A stretch of DNA of 64,000 nucleotides from Pseudomonas eutrophicaquae (GCF_023544715.1 NZ_JAMJEZ010000002.1:62001-126000), one strand, 5' to 3'; positions 36,551 through 49,092 are shown, numbered from the stretch's first letter. Notes: generated by a model not told the origin, from the sequence alone. Program-made: numbers and translations.

Positions 36551-36646
36551 GACAGGCGAACAGACCGCATCCATGCTGTGTATCCGGACGGTCACGGAGC
36601 ATTTTCCACCGTCTGGACACACCCGCCACACAGATTGTTCACCAAC

Positions 36647-36655
36647 TTATCCACA
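36647..36655 (+). promoter_or_regulatory. DnaA box-like 9-mer TTATCCACA (second)
   Basis: Second exact copy in the same orientation, 144 bases after the first, within a second AACTTATCCACAGG (36645-36658). It ends nine bases before the ATG of the second COG0523 gene, overlapping its ribosome-binding region. Confidence 0.6.
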
Positions 36656-36663
36656 GGCAGGCC

Positions 36664-37632
36664 ATGCTTTCGCAAATCCCGACCCACCTGATCGCCGGCC
36701 CCCTCGGCGCTGGCAAGACCACCCTGTTGCAGCAGCTGCTGGCGCAGCGCCCGACTACGGAGCGCTGGGCCATCCTGATCAACGAATTCGGGCAGATCGG
36801 CCTGGATGCCGCGCTGCTAAGCACCGACGAGGATGGCATCGCGCTGGGCGAGGTGGCGGGTGGCTGTCTGTGCTGCGTCAACGGGGCACCCTTTCAGGTC
36901 GGGCTGAGTCGCCTGCTGCGTCAGGGCCGGCAGGATCGGCTGTTCATCGAACCCTCGGGCCTTGGGCATCCGGCCGAGCTGCTGCAGCAGCTGCGCGCTG
37001 ACCCTTGGCAGGACGTGCTGGCGGTACAGCCCAGCGTGGTGGTGCTGGATGCCGCCGCGCTGGCCCGCGGCCAGCCGCTGCCGGCCAGCCAGCAGGCGGC
37101 GCTCGGCGAGGCGGGTCTGCTGGTGCTCAACAAGAGTGCCACGCTTGATGGCACGGCCAAGGCGCTGCTCGCCGCCCAGCTGCCGGCCCGTCCGCTGCAC
37201 TGGACCGAGCAGGGCCAGTTGCCGCTGGGCCTACTTCCGGGCATCGCCGCTCAGGCGCAGGCCAGCAGCGCGCCCGCGACGCTGCCCAGTGAGTCGCGCG
37301 CCGTGCTCGGCACGCTGTGGAGCGATCCGGCCCAGCCGATCTGCCAGCATCAGGCCGGCGAGGGCGGCTGGAGCATCGGCTGGCGCTGGCATCCAAGCCA
37401 GTGCCTCGACCGTCAGCGCCTCACCGATTGGCTGGCCAGCCTCGACTGGCGGCGCGCCAAGCTGGTGATCCACGGCGAAGACGGCGCCTGGTACAGCGCC
37501 AACGCCCTGGACGGCGCCCCCCTCGACTGGCGCACCAGCGAATGGCGCCGCGATTCGCGCCTTGAGCTGATCTTCGCCGAGCCACAGGACGTGGACGCTC
37601 TGCAGTCCGCGCTGGCGGCCTGCAGGGCCTGA
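36664..37632 (+). CDS. Second, shorter COG0523/CobW-family GTPase
   Basis: 322 residues. Walker A AGPLGAGKTT, metal-binding CLCC (C68, C70, C71) in GGCLCCVNG, G3-like EPSGLGHP and G4-like LNKSATL, where the usual NKxD is degraded to NKSA. The C-terminal half (WSIGWRWHPSQCLD, HGEDGAWYSAN) diverges from its upstream paralogue. Likely another metal chaperone or insertase in the zinc-limitation response. The gene has its own 203-base upstream region with paired DnaA boxes, so it may not share the Zur promoter. Confidence 0.85.
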   Translation: MLSQIPTHLIAGPLGAGKTTLLQQLLAQRPTTERWAILINEFGQIGLDAALLSTDEDGIALGEVAGGCLCCVNGAPFQVGLSRLLRQGRQDRLFIEPSGLGHPAELLQQLRADPWQDVLAVQPSVVVLDAAALARGQPLPASQQAALGEAGLLVLNKSATLDGTAKALLAAQLPARPLHWTEQGQLPLGLLPGIAAQAQASSAPATLPSESRAVLGTLWSDPAQPICQHQAGEGGWSIGWRWHPSQCLDRQRLTDWLASLDWRRAKLVIHGEDGAWYSANALDGAPLDWRTSEWRRDSRLELIFAEPQDVDALQSALAACRA

Positions 37633-37659
37633 GCCATCAGCAAAAGTAATAGTTCAGAC

Positions 37660-37688
37660 AAAAAAAGACCCGGCATCGCTGCCGGGTC
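37660..37688 (-). terminator. Intrinsic terminator of the PrrF-like sRNA
   Basis: A 9-bp stem (37667-37675 with 37680-37688), four-base loop, and on the minus strand seven Ts from the A run at 37660-37666. The plus strand has no T run after the stem, so it serves minus-strand transcription only. Confidence 0.9.
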
Positions 37689-37771
37689 GAATCCGTGATT
37701 AGCCTGATGAGGAGATAACCAAGGGGTGACTGCCAGACCCTTGTCTATCACCGCTGATGCGATGATCAGCT
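37660..37771 (-). ncRNA. prrF: Iron-responsive small RNA, PrrF-like
   Basis: About 112 nt on the minus strand, beginning near 37771 and ending in a strong terminator. It contains a 5' hairpin (GCTGAT/ATCAGC, 37753-37770), a long unpaired core that includes CCTTGGTTATCTCCTCATC, and a final GACCCGGCA/TGCCGGGTC hairpin. The core is antisense to AGGAG-type ribosome sites. The promoter carries a Fur-like box. This layout and the core match what I remember of the Pseudomonas PrrF sRNAs, which repress iron-using proteins such as SodB and aconitase when iron is low. The 5' end is inferred from the promoter. Confidence 0.78.
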
Positions 37772-37777
37772 GAATTA

Positions 37778-37806
37778 ACGATATTGATTCTCAAATGAGA
37801 TGTAAA
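37778..37806 (-). promoter_or_regulatory. Promoter with overlapping Fur-like box for the sRNA
   Basis: On the minus strand, -35 TTTACA (37801-37806) and -10 TATCGT (37778-37783) with exactly 17 bp between them. The 19-mer at 37780-37798 matches 13 of 19 positions of the classic Fur consensus (core TGAGAATCAATATC), covering the spacer and the -10. Fur-Fe would block the promoter. Confidence 0.7.
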
Positions 37807-37844
37807 GCCTTTTGAGAAAAATTTCACTCTCTTCCCTCACGACC

Positions 37845-38822
37845 TCACGGCAGCAGCACCGTTGCCCCAACGGTTTGACGCGCCTCCAGCGCACGGTGCG
37901 CCGCTGCGGTTTCCGCCAGCGGCCAGCGCTGGCCGATCTCGACCTGCAGCACATTGCGCTCCAGCAGCGCGAAGACCTCGGCGGCCATCGCCCGCAAACG
38001 CTCGGGGGTGTCGGCATAGCCGAACAGGGTCGGGCGGGTGACGAACAGCGAGCCCTTCTGGGCGAGGATGCCGAGGTTGACACCGCTGACCGGCCCCGAG
38101 GCATTGCCGTAGCTGACCAGGAGCCCGCGCTGCGCCACGCAGTCCAGCGACTGCTCCCAGGTGTCGCGGCCGACCGAATCGTAGACCACCGGGCATTTCT
38201 GCCCCTCGGTCAGCGCCAGCACCCGCTCCACCACATCCTCGCGGCTGCGATCAATCACCGCCCAGGCGCCCAGCTCGCGGGCGCGTTCGGCCTTTTCTGG
38301 CGAGCCGACCACCCCGATCAAACGCAGTCCCAGGTGCCGGGCCCACTGGCAGGCCAGGCTGCCGACCCCGCCGGCCGCGGCATGGAACAGCACCGTCTCA
38401 CCGCCCTGCAGATGACCGATCTGGCGCAGCAGGTACTGCACGGTCATGCCCTTGAGCAGCACCGCGGCGGCTTCCTCGAAACTGATCATCGCAGGCAGCG
38501 TCACCAGGCAATCCGCCGGGACTACATGTACCTCGGCACAGGCGCCTTGCGGCCCGGTGGCATAGGCCACCCGATCCCCGACGCAAAACTCATGCACTTC
38601 ACTGCCGATCGCCTCGACCACCCCGGCTGCCTCGCTGCCCAGCCCGCCGGGCAAGGCCGGCAGCGGGTAGAGGCCGCTGCGAAAATAGGTGTCGATGAAG
38701 TTCAGGCCGATCGCCCGGTTGCGCACCCGCACCTCGCGCGGGCCGGGTTCGGGCGGGGTGAAATCGGCGTACTCGAGCACCTCGGCGCCGCCGTGGCGGC
38801 TGATCTGGATACGTTTGGCCAT
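37845..38822 (-). CDS. qor: NADPH:quinone oxidoreductase
   Basis: 325 residues from ATG 38820-38822 (MAKRIQISRHGGAEVL). Zinc-free medium-chain dehydrogenase: RNRAIGLNFIDTYFRSG, GLGSEAAGVVEAIG, and the NADPH-binding HAAAGGVGSLACQWA. It reduces quinones by one electron. Divergent from hemF as in other Pseudomonas. Its stop lies about 70 bases upstream of the sRNA start and no terminator of its own was seen, so read-through into the sRNA is possible. Confidence 0.93.
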   Translation of the reverse strand: MAKRIQISRHGGAEVLEYADFTPPEPGPREVRVRNRAIGLNFIDTYFRSGLYPLPALPGGLGSEAAGVVEAIGSEVHEFCVGDRVAYATGPQGACAEVHVVPADCLVTLPAMISFEEAAAVLLKGMTVQYLLRQIGHLQGGETVLFHAAAGGVGSLACQWARHLGLRLIGVVGSPEKAERARELGAWAVIDRSREDVVERVLALTEGQKCPVVYDSVGRDTWEQSLDCVAQRGLLVSYGNASGPVSGVNLGILAQKGSLFVTRPTLFGYADTPERLRAMAAEVFALLERNVLQVEIGQRWPLAETAAAHRALEARQTVGATVLLP

Positions 38823-38957
38823 GCCTTGCTCTCCCGGAAAAATAGCCCCGCCATGCAAACGCCCGCACGGCAGCGCGTCAAGCCTTGGTGGCGCGGGGCA
38901 GTGCTATGCTTGCCGCCTTGCCGCGCCCAACGGGCGCCCGATCCGCTGCCGAGGTGA

Positions 38958-42567
<3,610 letters not shown>

Positions 42568-42571
<4 letters not shown>

Positions 42572-42852
42572 AGCCGGATGAGCAGCCCGATCGCCACCTG
42601 GATGACGCCGCCCGGCGGGCCGTGGCGCGCGAGACACAGGCCCGCGATGACCCGGAGCCGTCTCTCGGCCGGCGTCTGGGGCAGGTCGGCGTGCTTGGCT
42701 GGGTCATCGTCGGGCCGCTGCTGCTGGGCCTGTTCGTCGGCCGCGAGCTGGACCGCTGGCTGGACACCGGCGTGACCTTCTCCGCCGCGCTGCTGTGCGT
42801 CGGCGTCGGCGTCGGCCTGTGGGCGGCCTGGCGCTGGGTGCAGCGTCAATGA
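42568..42852 (+). CDS. atpQ: N-ATPase AtpQ (AtpI-like small membrane protein)
   Basis: 94 residues: a charged N-terminal ~35 residues and two helices (VGVLGWVIVGPLLLGLFVG and a second around 70-88) of the F0F1-ATPase gene 1/AtpI type. It may assist assembly of the c ring or Mg2+/Ca2+ handling. Overlaps atpC by four bases and atpR by four. Confidence 0.85.
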
Positions 42853-43127
42853 CGGTATGGATCGCGCTGCCCCTGTTCGCCCAGCTAGGGGTAGGCCTGC
42901 TGGCCGGCGGCCTGATCGGTGCCGTGCATTTCGCCTCGCTGGCGCTCAACCTGCGCCTGTTCAGTAGCGGGCGCCTGCTGCCGGCACTGGCCCTGCAGCT
43001 CGTGCGGGTGGCCTCAAGCGTGGCGGCGCTGGTCGTAGTGAGCCGTTTCGGCCTGGCAGCGCTGCTCGCCGCCGCGCTCGGCCTGCTGCTGGCGAGGCAA
43101 CTGAAAGTACGGAGAATGCGCCCATGA
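42849..43127 (+). CDS. atpR: N-ATPase AtpR membrane protein
   Basis: 92 residues with three predicted helices (MTVWIALPLFAQLGVGLLAGG; ALALQLVRVASSVAALVVV; LAALLAAALGLLLARQL). AtpR is a protein found only in N-ATPase operons. Its arginines (for example in LALNLRLFSSGR and LQLVRVASS) have been suggested to pair with c-ring glutamates during assembly. Start ATG 42849 lies in the atpQ stop overlap. Confidence 0.87.
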   Translation: MTVWIALPLFAQLGVGLLAGGLIGAVHFASLALNLRLFSSGRLLPALALQLVRVASSVAALVVVSRFGLAALLAAALGLLLARQLKVRRMRP

Positions 43128-43822
43128 TGACCTCACCGCTGGTCAGTCAGACCCTGTTCCACCTCGGCCCACTGCCGATCAGCCATGCGGTGGCGACGAC
43201 CTGGCTGCTGATGCTGCTGCTGGCCGGTGGCAGCGCCCTGCTGACCCGTCGCCTGCGCCTGCGCCCCTCACGCCGCCAGGCGGCACTGGAGCTGCTGGTC
43301 GGCACCCTAGACGAGCAGATTCGCAGCACCCTGCAGACCGAGCCTGCGCGCTACCGGCCGCTGTTCGGCAGCCTGTTCCTGTTCATCCTCGCAGCCAACT
43401 GGGCCTCGCTGCTGCCGGGGCTGGAGCCGCCGACCGCCACTCTGGAGACCGACACCGCTCTGGCGCTGATCGTACTGGTCGCCAGCATCGGTTACGGGAT
43501 CGCCAGTCAGGGTCTGCGCGGTTACCTGCGCACCTTCGCAGAACCAAGCTGGGTGATGATCCCGCTGAACATCGTCGAGCAGCTGACCCGCACTTTCTCG
43601 CTGATCGTGCGCCTGTTCGGCAACATCATGAGCGGCGTGTTCGTGGTGGGCCTGGCCCTGTCGCTGGCCGGCCTGCTGGTGCCGATCCCGTTCATGGCGC
43701 TGGACCTGCTCACCGGGGCGATCCAGGCCTACATCTTTAGCGTGCTGGCCATGGTGTTTGTCGCCGCCGCGATTCACGGCCACACCCCGCCCCCCTCAAG
43801 CAAGGAGTCATCCCATGGATAA
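43124..43822 (+). CDS. atpB: N-ATPase a subunit
   Basis: 232 residues, five to six helices. The essential arginine is in LIVRLFGNIMSGVFVVG, and AYIFSVLAMVFVAAAIHGH is the last helix. It forms the ion half-channels against the c ring. ATGATG at the start gives two possible first codons; the first overlaps atpR by four bases. Confidence 0.93.
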   Translation: MMTSPLVSQTLFHLGPLPISHAVATTWLLMLLLAGGSALLTRRLRLRPSRRQAALELLVGTLDEQIRSTLQTEPARYRPLFGSLFLFILAANWASLLPGLEPPTATLETDTALALIVLVASIGYGIASQGLRGYLRTFAEPSWVMIPLNIVEQLTRTFSLIVRLFGNIMSGVFVVGLALSLAGLLVPIPFMALDLLTGAIQAYIFSVLAMVFVAAAIHGHTPPPSSKESSHG

Positions 43823-44063
43823 CCTGATCGAAGTGGTCAGCATCATCGCCGCGGCCATCGCGGTGAGCTTCGGCGCGATTGGCCCGGCGCTGGCCGAGGG
43901 CCGGGCCGTGGCTGCGGCGATGGACGCCATCGCCCGTCAGCCGGAAGCCGCCGGCAGCCTGTCGCGCACCCTGTTCGTTGGCCTCGCGATGATCGAAACC
44001 ATGGCCATCTACTGTCTGGTGGTCGCGGTGCTGCTGCTGTTCGCCAATCCCTTCGTGCGCTGA
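43815..44063 (+). CDS. atpE: N-ATPase c subunit with Na+-type ion site
   Basis: 82 residues, a two-helix hairpin. Start ATG 43815 has AGGAG upstream and overlaps atpB by eight bases. Helix 1 has E28 (GPALAEGRAV) and helix 2 has E61-T62 followed by Y66 (MIETMAIY). The spacing of 33 between E28 and E61 equals that between Q32 and E65 of the Ilyobacter Na+ ring. This pattern of two acidic residues plus a hydroxyl is what was proposed for Na+ binding in N-ATPases. Confidence 0.93.
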   Translation: MDNLIEVVSIIAAAIAVSFGAIGPALAEGRAVAAAMDAIARQPEAAGSLSRTLFVGLAMIETMAIYCLVVAVLLLFANPFVR

Positions 44064-44073
44064 GTGCGCTGCC

Positions 44074-44823
44074 ATGACCTTCGACTGGTGGACCCTCGGC
44101 CTGCAGACGATCAACGTCGTCATCCTGATCTGGCTGCTGTCACGCTTTTTGTTCCGCCCGGTGGCGCGCATCGTCGCCGAGCGCCAGCAGCAGGCTGAGC
44201 AGTTGCTTGATGAGGCGACGGCCGCCCGGACGGCAGCCGAGCAGGAACGCCTGCAGGCTGAAGCCGATCGCGAGGCGCTGCTCGCCCAGCGCGAAACCGC
44301 ACTCAAGGCCCTGCAGCACGAGATCGCCGAAACCCGCGCGCGGCTGCTCGCCGAGGTGCAGCACACCGCCGAGCGGCAACGCGCCGAGGCCGAGCTCGCG
44401 CTCAGCGAGCAGCGCCAGCGCCTGCAGTTGCAGCTGGAACGCCAAGCCGGTGAACTGGCGCTGGATATCGCCGCCCACCTGCTGACTCGCCTGCCAGACA
44501 GCCTGCGCCACACCGCCTTTCTCGACGGGCTGATCGAGGGGCTGGCGCAGCTCGCGCCGACCGCCCGGCAGACCCTGTGCCTGGAGTGCGACTCGCTGAT
44601 CCTGCGCAGCGCGCAGCCGCTCAGTGCGGCAGACGTGCAGCACTGTCAGGCGGCCTTGGCCCCCGCGCTCGGCAAGGCACCTCAGCTGCGCCTGGAGGTC
44701 GAGCCGGGGCTGATCGCCGGCCTTGAGCTGGAAGGCTCCAGTGTGGTGGTGCGCAACAGTTTGCGCGCCGATCTGGCGCGCGTGCAGCGGGAGCTGAGTC
44801 AGCATGACCTTGCCAACACCTGA
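44074..44823 (+). CDS. atpF: N-ATPase b subunit with delta-like C-terminal region
   Basis: 249 residues, well above the ~156 of ordinary b subunits. One N-terminal helix ([18 protein letters not shown]), a long charged coiled coil (about 35-135), and a ~110-residue C-terminal part ([21 protein letters not shown]..., ending [13 protein letters not shown]) resembling the delta subunit C-terminal region. N-ATPase operons lack a separate atpH gene, and this tail fills that role. Overlaps atpA by 20 bases. Confidence 0.92.
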   Translation: MTFDWWTLGLQTINVVILIWLLSRFLFRPVARIVAERQQQAEQLLDEATAARTAAEQERLQAEADREALLAQRETALKALQHEIAETRARLLAEVQHTAERQRAEAELALSEQRQRLQLQLERQAGELALDIAAHLLTRLPDSLRHTAFLDGLIEGLAQLAPTARQTLCLECDSLILRSAQPLSAADVQHCQAALAPALGKAPQLRLEVEPGLIAGLELEGSSVVVRNSLRADLARVQRELSQHDLANT

Positions 44824-46339
44824 TGCCTGGCCCGCCAGCGACTGGCTGACCCGCAGCCGCGCCGCGCTGGCGCGCACCCCGCTGTGCGCCGAGGCCGGCG
44901 AGATCGGCCGGGTACTGCAGGTCGCCGACGGCATCGCCCGGGTCAGCGGCCTGCCCGGTGTGCGTCTCGACGAGCTGCTGCGCTTTGCCGACGGTAGCCT
45001 GGGTTTTGCCATCAGCCTGGACCATGAGCAGATCAGCGTGGTGCTGCTCGATGAGGGGAGCACCCTGGCGGCGGGCAGCGAGGTGTATGGCACCGGCGAG
45101 GTGCTGCAGGTGCCGGTCGGCCCGGCCTTGCTCGGCCGGGTGGTGGACCCGCTGGGCCGCCCGCTGGACGGTGACGAGCCGATCCACACCGACCTCTGCC
45201 TGCCGATCGAGCGCCCGGCGCCGGCGATCATCGAGCGCGCTGCGGTCCATGAGCCGGTGGAAACCGGCGTGCTGATCGTCGATGCGCTGTTCGCCATCGG
45301 CCGCGGTCAGCGCGAGCTGATCATCGGTGACCGCGCCACCGGCAAGACCGCACTGGCGCTGGATGTCATCGTCAACCAGAAGCACTCCGAGCTGATCTGC
45401 GTGTATGTCGCCGTCGGCCAGCGCGCCACCGCCGTGCAGCAGGCCATCGAGGCGGTGCGCGCCCACGGCGCCGCCGAGCGCTGCGTGTTCGTGGTCGCCC
45501 AGGCCTCGGCACCGGCAGGGCTGCAGTGGGCGGCGCCGTTCGCCGGCTTCAGCATCGCCGAATACTTCCGCGACCGCGGCCAGCATGCGCTGGTGGTGAT
45601 CGATGACCTCAGCAAACACGCCGCCACCCATCGCCAGCTGTCGCTGCTGACCCACGAGCCGCCAGGCCGCGAGGCCTACCCCGGCGACATCTTCTACCTG
45701 CATGCCCGCCTGCTGGAGCGCGCCGCACGGCTCTCCGACGAGCTCGGCGGCGGCTCGCTGACCGCGCTGCCGATCGCCCAGACCGAAGCCGGCAATCTCT
45801 CCGCCTACATCCCCACCAACCTGATTTCGATCACCGACGGGCAGATCGTCCTCGACAGCCACCTGTTCGCCGCCAGCCAGCGCCCGGCGGTGGATGTCGG
45901 CCTGTCGGTCAGCCGGGTCGGCGGCAAGGCCCAGCCGCGGGTGCTGCGCACGGTGGCCGGGCGTCTGCGTCTGGAATACGCGCAGTTTCTCGAGCTGGAG
46001 ATGTTCACCCGCTTTGGCGGCCTGAGCGATGCGCGGGTGCGCGAGCAGATCACCCGCGGCGAGCGCAGCCGGGCGCTGCTCGGTCAGCCGCGCTTCGCCG
46101 CCCTGCGTCCGGTCGATCAGGTGGCCTTGCTGGCCGCCTTGAATGCCGGGGTGTTCGATCCACATCCGCCCACGCTGCTCGAGCGGCTGCGTGCCCGCCT
46201 GCCGGCCTGGCTGGACCTGCACGCCGCCGCGCCGCTGCAGGCGCTGCAGCAAGGCGGCGAACTGGATGCACAGGCCCAGGCCGTGCTGGTCGAGCAGGTG
46301 GCCGCGCTGTGCCGTGCGCTGGCCGGGAGTCACGCATGA
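44804..46339 (+). CDS. atpA: N-ATPase alpha subunit
   Basis: 511 residues. Non-catalytic nucleotide-binding subunit: P-loop GDRATGKT at about 174-181, [41 protein letters not shown] and [13 protein letters not shown]. It forms the hexamer with beta. The N terminus ([14 protein letters not shown]...) lacks the usual amphipathic alpha helix that docks delta, consistent with the altered b-delta subunit. Confidence 0.96.
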   Translation: MTLPTPDAWPASDWLTRSRAALARTPLCAEAGEIGRVLQVADGIARVSGLPGVRLDELLRFADGSLGFAISLDHEQISVVLLDEGSTLAAGSEVYGTGEVLQVPVGPALLGRVVDPLGRPLDGDEPIHTDLCLPIERPAPAIIERAAVHEPVETGVLIVDALFAIGRGQRELIIGDRATGKTALALDVIVNQKHSELICVYVAVGQRATAVQQAIEAVRAHGAAERCVFVVAQASAPAGLQWAAPFAGFSIAEYFRDRGQHALVVIDDLSKHAATHRQLSLLTHEPPGREAYPGDIFYLHARLLERAARLSDELGGGSLTALPIAQTEAGNLSAYIPTNLISITDGQIVLDSHLFAASQRPAVDVGLSVSRVGGKAQPRVLRTVAGRLRLEYAQFLELEMFTRFGGLSDARVREQITRGERSRALLGQPRFAALRPVDQVALLAALNAGVFDPHPPTLLERLRARLPAWLDLHAAAPLQALQQGGELDAQAQAVLVEQVAALCRALAGSHA

Positions 46340-47175
46340 GCGGCCGGCTGGGGGAGGTCAGCCAGCATCTGGCGACCACCCGTGAGCTGGGGATGATCGT
46401 CGCCGCCATGCGCGGCATCGCCGCGGCGCGCTCGCAAGAGGCCCGCCAGCAGCTCGACGGCGTGCGCGCCTACGCCCAGACCCTCAATACCGCACTGGGC
46501 GAGGCGCTGGCACTGCTCCCGGAGCCACCGCCCGCCCACACGCCGGCGGGCGAGGGCGCGCCGCTGCTGGTACTGGCGCTGTGTGCCGAGCAGGGCTTTG
46601 TCGGCCCGTTCAACGAGCGGGTGCTGGATGTGGCGCAAGAGCTACTGGGCACCGGTGCCGCACTCTGGCTGCTCGGTGAGCGGGGCGTGCTGGGCGCGCG
46701 CGAGCGCGGTCTGGCGCTGGACTGGACCGCCCCGATGGCGGTGCGCCTGGATGAGGTGCCGATGCTGGCCAGCCGGCTGAGCGAGGCGCTGTATGCCAGC
46801 CTCGGCGCGGGCACGCTGCAGCGGGTGTTGCTGGTGCATGCCCAGCCCGGACGTGGCGAAGTGTGCGCCCGGGTGCTCCTGCCGTTCGACTATTCGCGCT
46901 TTGCCGTAGCGCCCCCGCGCCAAGCGCCGCACCTGACCCTGCCGCCGACGCAGCTGATCAGCGCGCTGGCCGGCGAGTACCTGTATGCCGAGCTGTGTGA
47001 GGCGCTGGTGCTGTCGTTCAGCGCGGAAAACGAGGCGCGCCTGCAGGCGATGGTCGCCGCGCAAAGCAATGTCGAGGCGCGCCGCGACGAGCTGCTCGCC
47101 GAGTTTCGCCGGGTGCGTCAGGATGAAATCACCGAAGAAATCATCGAGCTGTCGGCTTCACGCCTGAAGCCATAG
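46336..47175 (+). CDS. atpG: N-ATPase gamma subunit
   Basis: 279 residues. Start ATG 46336 overlaps atpA by four bases. Low conservation overall, as usual for N-ATPase gamma, but the C-terminal helix ([41 protein letters not shown]) shows the ITxEIxEI pattern of gamma. It is the rotating central shaft. Last gene of the operon; no clear terminator follows in the 97 bases before the next gene. Confidence 0.92.
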   Translation: MSGRLGEVSQHLATTRELGMIVAAMRGIAAARSQEARQQLDGVRAYAQTLNTALGEALALLPEPPPAHTPAGEGAPLLVLALCAEQGFVGPFNERVLDVAQELLGTGAALWLLGERGVLGARERGLALDWTAPMAVRLDEVPMLASRLSEALYASLGAGTLQRVLLVHAQPGRGEVCARVLLPFDYSRFAVAPPRQAPHLTLPPTQLISALAGEYLYAELCEALVLSFSAENEARLQAMVAAQSNVEARRDELLAEFRRVRQDEITEEIIELSASRLKP

Positions 47176-47272
47176 CGGCAGCAGACGGGCAGGGCGGTGA
47201 AATTTCCTGCACAAAAAAGCGGGCTATTCGACTAAAGTAGCGAACTTATCCCCATTGATGCAGGAACTTTGC

Positions 47273-47755
47273 ATGCTGCCTGGTACCGCCCAACTGTCCA
47301 TGACAGTCCTGATGACGCCGGACAAGGCCAACTTTTCCGGGAATGTCCACGGCGGCACCCTGCTCAAGTACCTCGATGAAGTCGCCTACGCCTGCGCCAG
47401 CCGCTATGCCGGCCAGTACGTGGTGACCCTGTCGGTCGATCAGGTGACCTTCCGCCAGCCGGTGCATGTCGGCGAGCTGGTGACCTTCCTCGCCTCAGTG
47501 AACTACACCGGCACCACCTCGATGGAGGTCGGCATCAAGGTGATCACCGAGGACATCCGCTCCAGAAGCGTGCGCCACACCAACAGCTGCTTCTTCACCA
47601 TGGTCGCCGTGGACGGGGACGGGCAGCCGACCGCCGTGCCGCCTCTGGAGCCACAGACCCCTGACGAAAAGCGCCGCTTTGCCCAGGCCCAGCAGCGCCG
47701 GCAGATCCGTCAGGAACTGGAAGCCCGCTACCAGTCGATTCGCGGCACCCTCTGA
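47273..47755 (+). CDS. Acyl-CoA thioesterase, hotdog fold (YciA/BACH type)
   Basis: 160 residues from ATG 47273 with AGGAA seven bases upstream; ATG 47258 and TTG 47255 are weaker alternatives. Single hotdog domain with the active-site stretch NFSGNVHGGTLLKYLDEVAYACASRY (His-Gly-Gly with Asp), followed by LSVDQVTFRQPVHVGELV. It hydrolyses acyl-CoAs to free acids. The C-terminal 30 residues are charged helix. Near-DnaA sequence TTATCCCCA at 47246 lies upstream but has a mismatch. Confidence 0.88.
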   Translation: MLPGTAQLSMTVLMTPDKANFSGNVHGGTLLKYLDEVAYACASRYAGQYVVTLSVDQVTFRQPVHVGELVTFLASVNYTGTTSMEVGIKVITEDIRSRSVRHTNSCFFTMVAVDGDGQPTAVPPLEPQTPDEKRRFAQAQQRRQIRQELEARYQSIRGTL

Positions 47756-47814
47756 GCGCCAGCCATGCGGGTCTGCTGCCATCCCTCCATCCCCGGCCGT
47801 GAACGGAGCACAGC

Positions 47815-48210
47815 ATGCTGACACTGGGTGAGCTGACGGTTTTCCTGCTGCTGTTCGGATGCGGTGCCTGGTTATGGCATGCCCATGGCCGGCGGGAACT
47901 GGCGCTGGCGCTGGTGCGCCAGGCCTGCCTGCGCGAGGATGTGCTGCTCCTGGATGACAATGTCGCCTTTCGCGGCCTGCGCCTGCAGCGCGACCGGCAG
48001 GGACGCCGCCGTCTGGTCCGCGAGTTCACCTTCGAGTTCACCGTCACCGGCGAGCAGCGCCACCCCGGCCGCCTGCTGCTGATGGGGCGCCAGCCGCTGC
48101 TGATCGAACTGGCCCCGCACCCGATGCGCGATCAGGCCCCGGAAGACCCGGTGCTCGACCGGGTGATCCAGCTCGACGCTTGGCGCCAGCGCCAGCCGCC
48201 CCAGGGCTGA
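47815..48210 (+). CDS. DUF3301 family protein, single-pass membrane
   Basis: 131 residues, GGAG upstream of the ATG. One N-terminal helix (LGELTVFLLLFGCGAWLWHA) then a soluble domain with ALVRQACLREDVLLLDDNVAF, LQRDRQGRRRLVREFTFEFT and a C-terminal tail. I recognise this as DUF3301; no function is known. It lies between the thioesterase gene and another small membrane protein, all rightward. Confidence 0.8.
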   Translation: MLTLGELTVFLLLFGCGAWLWHAHGRRELALALVRQACLREDVLLLDDNVAFRGLRLQRDRQGRRRLVREFTFEFTVTGEQRHPGRLLLMGRQPLLIELAPHPMRDQAPEDPVLDRVIQLDAWRQRQPPQG

Positions 48211-48214
48211 TGCC

Positions 48215-48526
48215 ATGCTCACCCCGCTGCAGATCGTCTGGCTGATCTACCTGCTGCAGGCGAGCAGCTACTTCACCGGCGGCGTGACGGCGCTGATCGG
48301 GGTGATCCTCGCCTACCTGAATCTGGATGGCAGCAGCCCGCTGCTCGGCTCGCACCTGCGCCAGCAGATCCGCTGGTTCTGGTGGAGCCTGTTGTGGGTC
48401 GTGCTGGGGACGCTGCTGTCGCTGATTCTGGTGGGGTATCTGGTGCTGCTGGTCTGGTTTGTCTGGTCGGTGTACCGGCTGGTCAAGGGACTGCACTGCC
48501 TCAATCGCCAGCAGCCCGTCGACTAA
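48215..48526 (+). CDS. Small membrane protein, DUF4870-like
   Basis: 103 residues, three likely helices. IVWLIYLLQASSYFTGGVTALIGVILAYLN, then WFWWSLLWVVLGTLLSLILVGYLVLLVWFVWSVYRLVKGL resembles the YqaA/DUF4870-type small integral membrane proteins. It starts four bases after the DUF3301 gene, so the two are probably cotranscribed. It converges with tsaC without a visible terminator. Confidence 0.7.
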   Translation: MLTPLQIVWLIYLLQASSYFTGGVTALIGVILAYLNLDGSSPLLGSHLRQQIRWFWWSLLWVVLGTLLSLILVGYLVLLVWFVWSVYRLVKGLHCLNRQQPVD

Positions 48527-48534
48527 ACCACCCC

Positions 48535-49092
48535 TCAGGAAGGGCGCAGCACCGCGCCGGTGCGCAGGTCGCGAATCAGGCTGGGATTACGCCGCCCGCC
48601 CAGCTCACCGCCCAGCACCGCATCCAACCGCGCGCCGAAATACTGTGCGATCCGCAGCCGTGAGCGGGCCGCCGGACGTCCGGCCGGGTTGGCCGAGGTG
48701 GAGACCAGCGGGCCGGTCAGCCGGCACAGGGCCTGCACACCCGGATGATCACTGACCCGCAGCGCCACGCTGTCGTGCCGGCCGGTGATCCAGGCCGGCA
48801 GGCGGCCCTGATGGGGCACCAGCCAGGTGTTCGGGCCGGGCCAGCTGTCCTCCAGCGGCGCCAGCCAATCGACAGGCAGATCATCGAGCAGAAAATCGAA
48901 CTGCGCACGCTCGGCCGCCACCAGGATCAGGCCTTTTTCCACCGGGCGCTGCTTGAGCGCCAGTAGCCGCTCGACCGCGTCAGCATTCCAGGGGTCACAA
49001 CCCACGCCCCAGACTGCCTCGGTGGGATAAGCGATCACCCCACCCGCCTTCACGATTCGCGCCACGCGCTGTAACTGCCACTGACTGACCAT
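48535..49092 (-). CDS. tsaC: Threonylcarbamoyl-AMP synthase TsaC
   Basis: 185 residues from ATG 49090-49092, with GGAGG five bases upstream. Sua5/YrdC fold: [40 protein letters not shown] and [12 protein letters not shown]. It makes threonylcarbamoyl-AMP from threonine, bicarbonate and ATP for t6A in tRNA. In P. aeruginosa it is adjacent to dprA; here two lipoprotein genes separate them. Confidence 0.94.
   Translation of the reverse strand: MVSQWQLQRVARIVKAGGVIAYPTEAVWGVGCDPWNADAVERLLALKQRPVEKGLILVAAERAQFDFLLDDLPVDWLAPLEDSWPGPNTWLVPHQGRLPAWITGRHDSVALRVSDHPGVQALCRLTGPLVSTSANPAGRPAARSRLRIAQYFGARLDAVLGGELGGRRNPSLIRDLRTGAVLRPS

Noticed and set aside
37660-37688. Terminator first read as belonging to qor
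   Set aside because: It is over 150 bases from the qor stop and a promoter with a Fur-like box lies between them, so it is better explained as the end of a separate small RNA.
47246-47254. DnaA-like 9-mer TTATCCCCA before the thioesterase gene
   Set aside because: One mismatch in the core and no partner copy nearby; probably chance.
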